Source: Trichoplusia ni (taxonomy: Eukaryota > Arthropoda > Insecta > Lepidoptera > Noctuidae). From it: a stretch of DNA of 64,000 nucleotides. The stretch's first letter is position 1. Every line of letters begins with the position of its first letter. Positions 1 through 12,800 of the stretch are shown here, piece after piece. The position numbers and the translations under genes were made by a program. The notes below the pieces were generated by a model that was given only the letters and a program-made list of their open reading frames with translations, made no database searches and had not been told where the DNA came from. Location: positions 8,556,001 to 8,620,000 of the forward strand of contig NC_039493.1 in assembly GCF_003590095.1 (NCBI RefSeq), written 5' to 3'.

Positions 1-660
1 GTACGTTTAATTATACAATTAAAAATCTACTGAGATGATTTTTAAACAACATATTCTACTACTTACTGTATGTGTGTATGTTACTGAAGTCCTAAACGGC
101 TGAACCGATTTAAATGATTTTTTAACCTTTGGAAGGCTAAGTTAATTGGTTTAGAGTGACAAATAAAACCAACGGATCGAAATTTGTCGCATCAACTCAC
201 TTATATAAAATCTCTTAAAACTATAATTGCTAATGAATACTAATAATATACCAAACTCTAGTAAGGTTTTAGAAGACATCGTGATTCCTTTCACACCAAA
301 ATTCATATGTGTATGTTAGAAGTCACATCGTCTGGAGAAGTGTGAAAAATCGAATGTCAACGTATCAATCTAGTGTCGAGTTCTTTTGTATATATAGTTT
401 TACAAAGTTCACGCTTTTTACATTTAAATAAGTATACCTTAAGAATAATGTAATATTATATTTCGGACTAGCTGATGAGGATTATAAAAAGAGGTTTTGT
501 TAGAGACGGATTACTGATTATAAAATATCAAGTGTCTTAAAGAAAAAAAAAATTAATAGATTTAAAAAATCTAAAAACCCACCTTTTTAAATGCTATTAA
601 AATTCTATAGTTGTTAATTGCATTTTCATCGGGTTTGAAAGCACCCTGAAAATTTCAGCC

Positions 661-709
661 TGCTGGCTTATAGCCTGCTAGCTTATAGCCTGTTAGCTGC
701 TAGCTATAG
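661..709. repeat. Short 15-bp tandem repeat
   Basis: Two near-identical 15-base units (TGCTGGCTTATAGCC, then TGCTAGCTTATAGCC) are followed by a decayed third unit built from the same GCTAGCT words. The block is about 49 bp long. No function is evident. Confidence 0.7.
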
Positions 710-3027
710 AGGGGAGTGCCTCAAAATTGAGTTGCAGAAATCCAAGCGGAACGAAAAACAAACAAGAAAAGTGACTGTATAAAAACGTAGCAATATAAAA
801 GGATTTCAATAACCTGTCCTGGAAATTAGGTCACTTAAGAATCCTTCTTTGTGAAACCCAATTAAACAAACGACTAACTAATATCCTAGCAGTTCCATCG
901 TATGTTAGTATGTAGTCATAAGTCAAGTCACGGAGCGCTATAAATCAGGACCGCCATACATTTATCACTCGGCCTACAGCAGCTGCCTCCACCTGTCTAG
1001 GTAAGACTAGCAGTTGTTAAAACGAGATGCCGCTCTACCGCCGTATAAAGCACTGTCTCGTTCCCACAATTGGAATGCTGTTGAGGAGGTGGCGTTAGGC
1101 TTTCTGTTTGGCAACAGTAAGTAGATGAAATGAGTAAAGTATATTGAGACTGTTCGGTGCTAAGCGTACCGAGCGCCTGATAAAGTATTAATGCAAGCTT
1201 CACACCGGCAATTTATACCTATTTATTTATTCAGTAAGGAAACCTACAATTTACTACAAATAACTGAAAATGATCAAAGTATTGACAATCGTTGTCGTTG
1301 ATAGAAAATGTTAAATTGTTTGTAAAAGACAGAACTGTTTCATGACTAAATGACATTTAAATACATTTCATATGCCGACGATGAAAACTGTCAAAACTTG
1401 GTTTCTACTGCTCGCCTAGTGTTGTAAGTTTGAAAAGAAAATTGTGTTTTACTTCAACTCAGCAGTATATTATACCGAAAAAAAATCTTTAAATTTTTTA
1501 AACCTATTCAGTTGGATACCATAACTCACAATATCTAGTACCTATTAATACAAATGTCATTAAAAAAAGGTATATTCCCGTCCTCAAAATTTCTGCTGAC
1601 CGCGGTTGGATATTGAGCCCCATAAAAGCGAATAGGCTTTTGAAGGATAAGCCCTCGTGAGTGCGTTACAAGGGTTGAAGGGTCACCCATTCAAGATTTA
1701 ACAGCGACATTTCCAACTTACTCAAAATCCCAATTAAATCACCATGGCAACGAAATGTTATGGTACTGCCCACAGATCATAATATATTGTATAGACGTAG
1801 AATTATTATTAAAAAAAAGCCACCTTTGCATGCCCATATACATGCAGGTTCAAGCTACAAAATGTTAAATTGTGGCCCACTTGTGTGAGGTACCTACCAT
1901 GTGTCAGGTACCTATCTATACCGCATATTTATTTGTTGGTCTGGCTTATTGAGAGGAAACATAAACGAAAACCAGTTATTTTCAAGTTTCTTACTGGCTT
2001 ACTGGTCCGCCGCGCCAGGTCATGACTAAGGACTCTGGTTGAGTCCGGTCTAGTTCGGCTATCCCGATAAATACGCGTGAGTAAACCGTTATTAAATAAA
2101 TAATTTAATCCGCCTCACGAAAAAATTCTCATCAAAGATAAACCAAGTGCCTATTTTTCTTCCTAACGACTACATAGAGTACCTCTATATTTTCATGATC
2201 TGTGGCTATTCCAATAAAAGCTTCTGTAACAAATAAAACCTGTGAAAATATTCCACGAACACATTTCATAGCATTAAGTTTGTTGTTAGTATTTATGACG
2301 CCATCAAGAAATGAGCGGAGTACCGGAGTCTATTAAATTAATGCAACGTCGTTCCGCCAGAAGCTGGTAGTCTGATGTTCGCAAGCGTTTGGAAAACTCC
2401 GGTAACGTGTAGTAGAAAGTTTTAAGTACACGTGTAGATGGAATATGAATTATTTATTTATGTACAGAGAGATTCCTTTAAAATACGCCTTTAAGTATTT
2501 TGGAAATTTTAAGTTCTTGCTTCAGTCTTAACTTGAAGAAATTCAGCTTCGTCATGGCGTTTTTATAGGTTGCTGCAACTTTTGATAATCTATCACGATC
2601 CTTAAATAATGTCATGGATTCAATTATGAAGGCCATGACAGCGTGCTGGGAAATTTGTTGAAAAATTTCTTCTCTACAGCAAAGTACTTATGAAGCTGTG
2701 TACCGCGCGCGAATCGGGATACTGCCGATTGCATTTTGTTCTTTACAAAAGTGCCAATTTGTAGCCGAATTAAAAAGAAGCGACTTTTTACCGCCGTTTG
2801 TTTACGGATCCGTAGCTTTTTCGGGCGTATTCGGTGCGGTGTGTCGCATTTGATTCATTTTGTACCCTTTTTCGAAAGATACTAATTGGCCAAATGCTGA
2901 TTACCCACGTAAAGTATCACCATACCATCTAAATCGTCCTTATTGTACACTAACTTACCGTAAATTATTAGTGGTTTAGACTAGCTTGTTGGACCCAGGA
3001 CAGATGTCCATGTTATGAGCAAGATCA

Positions 3028-3090
3028 TTTCAAATCAAATCAAATCTTTATTGCATACCAAATTGTTACATAGGTTTGTTTTGTGTCTGG
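3028..3090. repeat. Dispersed-repeat fragment with AAATC microrepeat
   Basis: Contains tandem AAATC units followed by TTTATTGCATACCAAATTG. This combination is familiar at the ends of dispersed elements in lepidopteran genomes. Only the short edge is recognisable and the element boundaries are uncertain. Family assignment comes from memory of lepidopteran repeats, not from a search. Confidence 0.4.
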
Positions 3091-4424
3091 GTGTAAATGA
3101 TCTATATTATGTATGTATTTAGCATAAGTACGTAGCGTATGAGTATTAGATAACTGCTATACAAGTATGATAATTTGTAGTACTCATAGTAGATGCTTCG
3201 TGAAACTTGTGGAATATTATAGGCACGTGTACATATCATAAACCTATAATATTTCTTATCCACCACATTCTACTCTCATACATCTAGTGGTACTTTTTGA
3301 AACGTAACTAATAAATCGATGAAGTCGCGTATTTCATCAAGTCTACGATGAAAAGTATTCTGCCAGGAATCAAGGCCGCGCGCAGATTTCAAGACATATT
3401 ATTGAGCTGCGACTGAATAATATTACCATTGAATTCTTCATAAGTCGATATTACGTGGAGACAGACTATATAGTATATATGTATAGACATACGTACATAT
3501 TATATGTATGTTTTGTGTTTTATTCGTCAGCATCTCTGCTCTCCTTGTTTATTTAATTTAGCGTCGGAATACGCTTTGGATTGCGAACATCTTGAGAATT
3601 GTATTACGTACGTTTTCTAGGGTACTAAAATTGTCGGTTGTTGGAAATTTAGTTGCCGCGTGTATGAAGATCATAAATTGTACCAAAAAGCTTTATTTGA
3701 TTTCCACGACTTTCCCAACGTGATTAGGTTTACCTTTTCCCCAATTACAAGTTATAGAAACCCTTTCTTACGAAAGAAATGTTCGAAACTATTTATAAGA
3801 AAATTGTGTTTTTTATTTTCTTGTTTGCCAAATTAACAATCTTGGTTCTGAAAGGGTATATTTAATGATGTTTTAATAAAGAAGAGTGTATTTCTAATGG
3901 CATCCATATACCTAATCATATATTAAATTATTATTTGTCTTAGACGCATTAGTAGAGCAACGTTATTTATTATTTAAAAAATAGCCATTAGTGTTCATAT
4001 GCAGGAACATTAGAGCTCTGACACCAGGTTGTACATCCATAAAAAGAGCAGGACAAAAGTTTACAAAACAATAAATAAAAACAATACATGCTTTTGTTAT
4101 GTTACTCAACTTACGTATTCGTACTGGACTTCAAAGCTGTTCCCTATATACACTTACAGTATTATTAACGCACAGAATAAAGTACTAACAGAAACACACT
4201 TTAAAGGGCGACTTTGAGTACGGTGGACAGTGGTAACAAAGGACTTAGATATAACGTTTAAAGGTACTGGGGCCTACCAGCACCTCTCAATGTAATGACA
4301 GTTCTCGTTGTTAGAGCGGGAAAAAGCTCTACACGGTATAGCGGCGTTCCGTTTCTGCAACATTTAATAGAGATGTTTGTCAACATCAAAGTGAGATGCA
4401 AGAAGAAGTGAAGATCAAGATTAC

Positions 4425-4530
4425 ACCGATAGCTAACCCACTAAACGCGTCATGTCGCGGGTTCATCCCCGTGTAAGACAAGCGCTTTTGTGTGCTTCAT
4501 GCTTGTGACTGGAGCGTAGACTTGAGCACA
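4425..4530 (+). repeat. Degenerate tRNA-derived SINE-like remnant
   Basis: Contains GCGGGTTCATCCCCG, which resembles a Pol III B box (GGTTCRANNCC) with a small defect. It is followed by AGACAAGCGCTTTTGTGTG, similar to the part just after the B box in lepidopteran tRNA-derived SINEs. A convincing A box and a clean 3' tail are not visible, so this would be a decayed copy. It is not a functional tRNA gene: no cloverleaf or acceptor stem can be drawn. Confidence 0.4.
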
Positions 4531-5424
4531 GGCTTTAACAAATTCAACTAACAGTAGGTGACAAATGACTGGCAAATGAGGCGTTGTCTCTTCACAAAAC
4601 ACATTTATAAAATTTTAACGTGCAGTTTGTTATATAATTTTCTTCCAACATTTTTATAACTAAACAAATTGTAGTTTTAAATTGAAACGTCGTCACAAAC
4701 GTTGTTGAATATTACATTCATTTCGAGTTGGACTTTAAAGTGTAAATTTTATGGTCGCCGGTAGTTATGACAGCGTTGTTTACTCACTGAAATGTTGATA
4801 ATGTTTACACGCTCCGCTCGCCACCCTTTGCATATTTAATCTGTTTATTTCACGTGGCGAATAAAGCCCTAACGGTACGCACTAGCTCATTTGACTCGGT
4901 GTGTTTGAACGTTCATTTTGACAAGGCGACAATTATTAGCGACTTGCTATACATTGCGTAGCCGAGATGCTCAGGTAGCAATAGCGATGTATCACAGTGA
5001 GCAATGTATCGCGATTTACACGATGTATTTCGCTTGCATTACACCAACATTAAATTTACCCAGTTCCCGGCGTAATGGGCTCTAAACAGGGCAAGACAAT
5101 TGACACACGACGCTCTGACAGGTTATATTTAACTTCAGTTAAAACGTTTTCACTGCTTCATTGTGATTTTAATTCAATTGCATGCGGGCGTGAACGAATT
5201 ATTTATTTGAATTGTTATGTGTTTTTTTGTATAAACATTCTTTTATAAAAATGTACATACTGCATACAGTATAGTATTTTGTTCGTAAACTATTAAGAAC
5301 CTACACATTTACTGTTCGTTAAATGCAAACTCTGAACCACTTTCATATACCTAATAAGTACTTAACGTTCAAGTCAATTAACGAAGACAAACATAGAAAG
5401 TATACATTCATTCTCAACCTTTTT

Positions 5425-5500
5425 AGGGTCCAACCAGTAGCGCTACGGGGCTACGCTACGCCGCTCGTAGACAATGTCGCTACGCCTAAAAAAATATTTA
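5425..5500. repeat. TACG/CTACGC-rich patch, probable repeat fragment
   Basis: Several copies of GCTACG/CTACGCC are clustered in about 75 bp (GCGCTACGGGGCTACGCTACG, then GCTACGCC), giving GC-rich sequence inside a very AT-rich neighbourhood. Similar CTACGCTACG strings occur in dispersed lepidopteran repeats. Boundaries and family are not determinable here. Confidence 0.35.
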
Positions 5501-6239
5501 TGATAGACCTGCTGTAATAATTTACCTAGTTTGATTATAAAGTTAAAAATAAGTAAAGTCTTTATGCATATTTCATTTTATTATCTTTAAATGAATGAAA
5601 CACTTACATGCATATCATTCATATAAATGTAGAAGACTATCTTAAAAAGAAAAATTAAATATGAATGCATAATATTTTTTTGGTTTATCGACATAATTAT
5701 TGAATGGTCTACATTTTAAGAACTAAAGCAGCACTGAAATTAGATTAAAATGGTTGTTATTGAGACAATACTTTAATTACTTTTGAAAAGTTGAAAAAAT
5801 ATAACTTTTATTTTCAGAACACAACGGAAAGCTAAACACCAAGCTTACAACTTTCAATATTTTAGTCTTCATGTACGTAAACATAATTATTCGTGGCCCT
5901 TTAGTAACTTTATTTTGTTACGCCGAAATCGGTTATTTGACTTCTCAAAAACTTTACATGTTAATAGTAAATATAGAAAATGTGTACCTACGAAATATGA
6001 CTATTAGAAATGCATAAAAAATGCTTTAGTGATTTAAAAACTAGTACTTTATTACCATTAACTATATAACAAAGAAATTACAGTTTCTGAACAAGATAAT
6101 ATCACCTAATGTTTTTTGGCAATCATTCAACGCTCTTTAATTACCAAAAAAGCAATTAAAATATACTCGTAAATCCCGTCCCTGCCGATGGAGACAAAAA
6201 GCTCGTATAGACAGAGAGTTGTATATAATAGATATATTT

Positions 6240-6510
6240 ATAAGTAGTAGCGGGCGATACGCTGCGATGCGCGCTGGTAGCAGTGTGTGGACAGACACGG
6301 GCCGACCTAGATCGGGTCCGCTCGATGCCGCCCGAAGCGTTCGCCGTCGCCCGCCCAGAATAGACGCAGCACGTGCGTCGGGCGCGCCACACGCCCGCAC
6401 CGCGCCGCCGCCGCTCGCTCCCCGCGCCGCCGCGCCGCTGCCCGAGAGCTGTGCCGCCGAGCTGGGCCGCACGCAGCTCACCGCGATCCCGCGCTATTCC
6501 CACTGACCAT
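6240..6510. promoter_or_regulatory. CpG/GC-rich island, candidate promoter or 5' UTR of gene A
   Basis: A sharply GC- and CpG-rich stretch (runs such as CGCCGCCGCCGCTCGC) in otherwise AT-rich DNA, ending about 390 bp before the gene A start codon at 6899. It is open in several frames on both strands, which is expected of GC-rich DNA low in stop codons and is not evidence of coding. Gene B has a similar island before its start codon. I infer a promoter or 5' leader; no TATA box or unambiguous initiator could be fixed. Confidence 0.45.
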
Positions 6511-6898
6511 GTAACCCGTGTTGTGATCAGCCCGCGCAAAAGGACGACGTTAAAACTCTAGTCGCAACTCTGAGTAAACTATTAATAACCTCGTTAACGT
6601 GAAAGTATTTAGTGACTGAATGTTTACTGTGCTTCGGAATCGTAGTGGCCTTGTTCGTTATCTCGCACCGGGAAAGCTTTCTGTTACCTTTATAATTCGT
6701 TGTTCTTTATCTGTCATAGTGTAGAGCTGTTAGTAGTTTATAGTGATATATTTTTGTGATGTATCCTAAAAGCCTTACTTGAGTAACAAAACACAGTAAC
6801 GATGTGCCTTATCCTGTAATATTCACGTTATTTACGACAAATACCTGAGTAACGCAATACATACTTGGTGTAAGCGCGCGTGACTCACCGCCAGCGAT

Positions 6899-9800
6899 AT
6901 GCAAAATTACAAGTTCGCGTTTGTCTGTGCATTACTGTTTGTACCGGAACCTATCCTAGCCTGGAAGGCTGACACGTAAGAACTATTTATCATTCATGTT
7001 ATCTAATGCAAACTTTTATTGAGTTATGAAGTTTACAAAGCGCTAACTTGATACAGTCTGAATAATTTATTTAGTTTGAAACTGAGCCGCAGTACCGTCA
7101 TAGAAGCATGTTTTGAATAGTCTCTCGTATTAATTTATGCAGAAAGTTTATGAAGGGGATATGATGCTATTGTTCATCTGACGGTCCCTGAGAGAGACAA
7201 AACACAAACGTAAAAAGTTTACATGAGCGGTACGCGGCGAGTGGAGCGCGTTACAAACTTACTTTACTGATAGCGCATCGCGATACAAACTAGCCGCGTG
7301 TCGGGCATGCCAACAAAACGAGCAGACGTAACCAAACTATATCCTATTTATGTACAAAAGTCATTTAACTGCTGGGCTATACACAAACCTATATTTATAA
7401 CAATTATTCCCAGAGTTTTATGATTCACAGGGTCGTGAATAAACGGTCTGGGCGTTAGGCTTTTAAAATATTTCAGTTAAGTAGATACCAACTGTTGACT
7501 TTTTTTTATATTGTAGAGTTAAAGTATGGGCGAGAGCGTTAGGTGATGAACTATGGAAGATGAACGAAGCTCTTACCAAATCAGACCAAATAAGAATCGT
7601 GAGTATTTATATTTTGCTACAAAATTATATTGAAATATTAGGAAATGCTACACTGAACTAGTGATACTTTGCCTTTTATTAAAATTGAAATGATTTTTAT
7701 GTGTTGAATGAAGTTTCATTTGTAATTTTCGACGACAGCAACTTTTTTGAATTCAATGAAAAAATTAATCTTTAAAAGATGGAACTTGAAAATTAAATTT
7801 TTCTTAAAGATTGTTACATTTGTTACCGATGCCGATGAATGTACGTTGACAATCCATTAAATCACATAAATCATAAAAATAAATATATTTCTCAAGTTTA
7901 AATTACAAAACATTTCATGAATGAAAACACGTGCGATCTAATTTTGTTTCGCGATATTAAATTTTACAGAAATACAAACAAATGAACGCGAGCGTAAGAA
8001 AGAAAGATGGTAAGCAAATATTGGATTCTTCACTGCGTTCTGTGAGCAGTATGCTTACACGAAAAATCAATGCTGTCAAGGTAAGCCATGGTCGTAACTT
8101 CTTGAAGTACATAATGGCCCATCATATACCCCGTCCTATACATTTCCGTGCCTTTCCGACAGTTTAATTACTGAGTTATGAATGCACGATGGAATGCGTC
8201 ATCATTAAGCTTTAAAGGAATTTCATATTGAACTCAATGGTATACAGGGTGGAGACTAGGTTATCACGTTAATTGAAATTACATACTGTGTATGAGGTAC
8301 TTTTTTACTCGCAATAAAACCATTTTTTTAATATGGCAGAACATCACGTAGATGTTATCAAAGTGGCACTTTTATATATAAGTATTTTTTCTTATTGTTT
8401 AAAAACCATTCCCGCATTCCCCATTTAATTCTTGTGCCACGGGGGATTTCGCAAACATTCAAGTCACATACAATAAGATACCCAGACACCCAGATCATGA
8501 TACTGAGTGAACAATTATAAAATCGTATAAGTCAGGATATCGAGGTTCATTTATTTTATTAATCTTTATATTGTTTGACAAATTACTCCTCTTTTTATTT
8601 TAAAATACTAATACATGCCATTGAATTCAGTGTGATAACCTATTTCTGCTTCTGTATAAGTGTATAACATTATTCAACGGAAAGTCAAATAATTGAACAT
8701 TCGTATAAATCTAGCTCATTTTTATTTATCATTTAGTATTTTATCTCGACCTTGTTAACAGATAAGCCTGAACTTTTCTCTTTGTGTTAGAGGCCGCAAA
8801 TTAAGTTTCCGCGGTAACAAATCCTATTCCATTTTTCCATTATGTAATTTTCCAGGAAAATACTTGAATAATAATGACGGCATCTTTTATCAAAAAAGTA
8901 CGTAGATGTTAATTACAAAGATTGGGTATAGTGGTATCGTCGTAATAATTAACAATTTTTCGTCTTTGAATACTTGTTTTGAATTCCCATAATTTGTATA
9001 ATGTGCTAATGGTGTCTAGTTAACTTAAATAAGTAGTTCGTGAAGTTTCGTGAAGCATCAAAAAAGCGATAAGTGTTTTGTTTTGTATCCATAGATTAAT
9101 TTAGTGTTATAACGAAAAGCGCTTGTGATCATACTTATCCATTCCTTATTTTCTTTGGTTTTAAAATCAATATAAGACATATAAAACGTGTTTAGAGTTT
9201 CAGTTAAATTAAGTGTTGTTTTAAAATCAAATACACGATTCACTGAGAATCAACAGACCGGCTCAAAAATAAAATTAGTTCATACTTCACAAAGTCGTCA
9301 TCGGATTATCTTTGTATGTGTAGACGTTACTTTAAAAAGAAAATGCATTATTTGAAAATTGAAAACGTGTTACTGCAACGCAAATACAAAAATCATGTTT
9401 AATAACATTTTCGAGGTTCACGGAAACACTTCTAGATGAAAAATAAATTAAAAATAATCATGCTTAGTTATAATTTATGTCTATAATACCAATGTTATTC
9501 ACAGTGTATTCACGCAACAGCCGAAGAATTAGCGAGGACATTCAACTACACGTACAATAAGTCTTATCCATACGAATATTGTTCGGCGAAATATTCCAAG
9601 TTTTTCTATGAAGATGAATCTGAGGATCCTGGCTCCCTAGACGAGGACGCACTGCCGAGATACGTAGTGAACAACACACACTATATGAACGTGTCTCTGG
9701 AAAAGGACTCGCACTTCTACAACATAAATGTTAATACAAACACGAGTTGTGTTCACGTTCCAACTAATATTTTTGATGAAGGTATGTTTTGTTGTTTTTG

Positions 9801-12800
9801 CTGAAGGCGAAATTGGATGATTTAATTTTTTTTTATAAAAGGACAGTCGCTATCTCCCCTCTACTGTCGAAAGAAGATCGTAATATAATGTAGCATTAGT
9901 GTTCAGACGAAACAAACGTCTATTTTATCTTGATATAGTATGTTAAGGCACTAAGGTAGTTTTCTTAGTAGAGAGGACGAAAATAAAGCTCATTTAGATG
10001 ACTTTATTTTACTTTGAGCTCTATTTCTATGAAGAAATTAACTTACTTTGATTAGGTGTCCAAAAGTTTTAAAAGTTGCTTTGAGACGAATGTTTAACGA
10101 GAAAACTTTTGAATTAAGGTTTTTTTTTCGTATACTTACTTGAAGTTTTCGAGTGAAGGAAAGAAAATGTGTGAAAGTGAATTTTAGAGGTTTTTATGAC
10201 CTTTATTTTTTTTGTATTTTTACAGAAAAGAATGCCCAAAATGCTATATTATGGTCAAAGGGTTTAAATGATATCTTTTTAAAAAACTATAACTCCGATC
10301 CATCTTTGTCGTGGCAGTACTTCGGTAGTTCACACGGCATACTGAGGTTTTACCCCGGAATGCCGTGGAACTTTAAGGAGGTGGACACATACGACTGCCG
10401 AGTAAAGTCGTGGTACATTGAAGCCGCCACTTGCTCCAAGGAAATGATTATTCTATTCGACGTATCCGGTTCAATGACTGGCTTCAAGAACTACGTCGCA
10501 AGAAGAACGTTGGGATCTATTTTAGACACATTATCAAACAACGATTACGTCAACGTTTATACTTTTAAGAATAAGACTGAGTTTGTTGTGGCCTGTTTCG
10601 TGGACTTGGTTCAAGCTACACCTGAGAACTTAAAGACTCTCAGTGACACCCTCGAGCCGACAGACAAAGGAAAAACTCATAAAGTGCCTCTAGAGGGTTA
10701 CGCTAACTTAACGACGGCGTATATCAAAGCTTTTACAACACTCAAGCAGGTAAGTGAGATGTTTATATTACGGTTTGGTCGGTTTTAGTCAGGAAAGTTT
10801 AACCACGTCATAACAACTTTATCGCTCAAAACAAGTTTGGACGTAAATGCTAATGCGGTTATTTCGATATTATTATGATAATATTATCTCGTTAATCTGC
10901 TTTTCGACCAAATGCCTAGGGGTTTGAATACTTGAAAACTGATTCTATTTATTATTCTAAAGGATTATTGTGAACTTCTCCCAATTAGCATTTCGGGAAA
11001 CTTTGCGACTTCGAAACAACTCCTTCTATTTTAACAGTTAATATTTTGTTTTTAGAGGAGAGCAGGATGCAATGTGAACAGTACGCAGGGTTGCAACCAG
11101 TTAGTGATGGTGATCACGGACTACGTCCCTGGGAACCTGACAGAAGTCTTCGAAGAGTACAACAGGGAGGTCGTCGACGGGAAGACGTATATACCAGTCA
11201 GAGTCTTTACGTACCTCATAGGAAAGGAGGTAACAAACGTTCGAGAAATCCAGTGGATGGCGTGTCTGAACAGAGGTGAGTGACTCCAATATTTTCGCGC
11301 GCTTTCGCTCGGAGCTCGTAAATATTACGAAGTTCAATGTACAACTAGACTCCATTGGTGTATAAAATACATAATACACCGTCAGTTTTTTTATTGGGTT
11401 ATGCGAGGAAATCTAAGTATGATTACTTCTCGTAACCCATTGGCTATATGAAAATGACGATTATAAATATTCTGCATTTTGTGAGTCACAGTTATTTCCA
11501 TGTAAATTATTCAAGTGCAGGTATTTTCGTTTGTAATGTAACGCTGATGAGAACGAAAGTTAAATGGAAGCTCAGTTGAAAGCATTATAAAGTGGAGAGT
11601 TATTTAAGGGTAATAATTGAAGTGCTTTGTTTCTTAACCACCTCTAAAGTACAACTGCAGTATTGGAAGCGAGACAGTGCTAAGCAGCGTATAGAAGCAG
11701 CTCTTTTCATTAAAATTTAAGAGGCGATTGTAGTAGGCACTCTATTCAATCATCTCATTTTTTATATCTCAGGTTACTTCGTCCACATACATTCTGTAGA
11801 GGAGGTTCAGCAGCAAGTACTGAAGTACATTAACGTCATCGCTCGGCCCATGATCCTCGAGAACGAGGAACCTCCACCGACCTGGACTCATGCAAATATT
11901 GATCAAACGGTAATCACATTATTTTCACATCAATATATCGAATATGGTCCCTGAATGCTGAACAAAACTACATAGAAGTAATTGCCTCTCAAACTTTAGT
12001 GACACGCGGTATAATGGTTTTTAAAATTTTGTTGAACCAAGTACAGTCATTTGACATCTGAATAAATTTATCCTTCTTGCGGAGATCGCGGATATACCGA
12101 CACATAACAAGAATATTAATTTTACAACTAGCATTGTTTAGAGCAAAGTTTTTCTTATATTCATTCTCTGGCTATATTGAATGTCTTTTTTGTGTATAGG
12201 TATATTATATTATTGAAATCAAATTACAGCGTACCACAAAATGGGGAGTTAGCGGAGACGTTAATAAGGTATGATCGTTATTTTTATAGAATGACATATG
12301 AATCAAAACCTAGTGTCTGGTAAATAATATTGAATGACTAATGTTTTAGCCTGATGAAGACAAGCTGGTGACGTCGGTGGCTATCCCAGCATTTGACTAC
12401 AAGTACAATGAGGAGAACAATGACGCCTTACTTCTTGGTGTAGCGGGTACAGACGTACCAATTGATAGCATCGCCAAACTTGCACAGCCAAATCAGGTAT
12501 GATTTGAAACAGTTTCCAAGCATATTCTTCACATGTTTTAATTAAAAAGCCATTTCATATACAATCAATGGATAGTCATAAATAAAAGTGAACAAGCTAA
12601 AGATGTTAGTCTTTATCAGAATTCTTCAATCATGTATTTATGGTAAAGAGGCGGTAACTTAGCATAGTTTGAGTTTGATTCAAGTAAATTTATTCAAGTG
12701 GTACCAAGACGTAACAACCAAACAAACTTATCTAAGTGCCATCTAATTTATAAATGAATATCATACATTTTAAACTGGCATTTGTTTGAGAAGCAAAACA

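Larger units (their letters stand above)
1..6150. other. Noncoding region upstream of the first alpha2-delta gene
   Basis: About 6 kb of AT-rich sequence with no supportable coding exon. The open frames present are short (60-70 codons) and show neither recognisable protein motifs nor flanking splice signals. It contains a short 15-bp tandem repeat near 661, a lepidopteran-type repeat fragment near 3030, a tRNA-SINE-like remnant near 4430 and a TACG-rich patch near 5430, listed separately. It may hold distal control elements or 5' noncoding exons of gene A, but nothing in the sequence proves this. Confidence 0.6.

Noticed and set aside
4440..4500. Possible tRNA gene
   Set aside because: Only a B-box-like word is present; no acceptor stem, anticodon arm or clear A box can be formed, so a SINE remnant is preferred.
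6137..6561. Overlapping open frames of 62-127 codons on both strands
   Set aside because: All come from one GC-rich island low in stop codons; translations are Arg/Ala-rich without domains and overlap on opposite strands, so a promoter/5' UTR island is more likely.
10153..10225. Extension of the gene A VWA open frame upstream of 10226
   Set aside because: The bases before 10226 are a pyrimidine-rich acceptor tract (TTTTTTTTGTATTTTTACAG), so the frame there is intron read-through.
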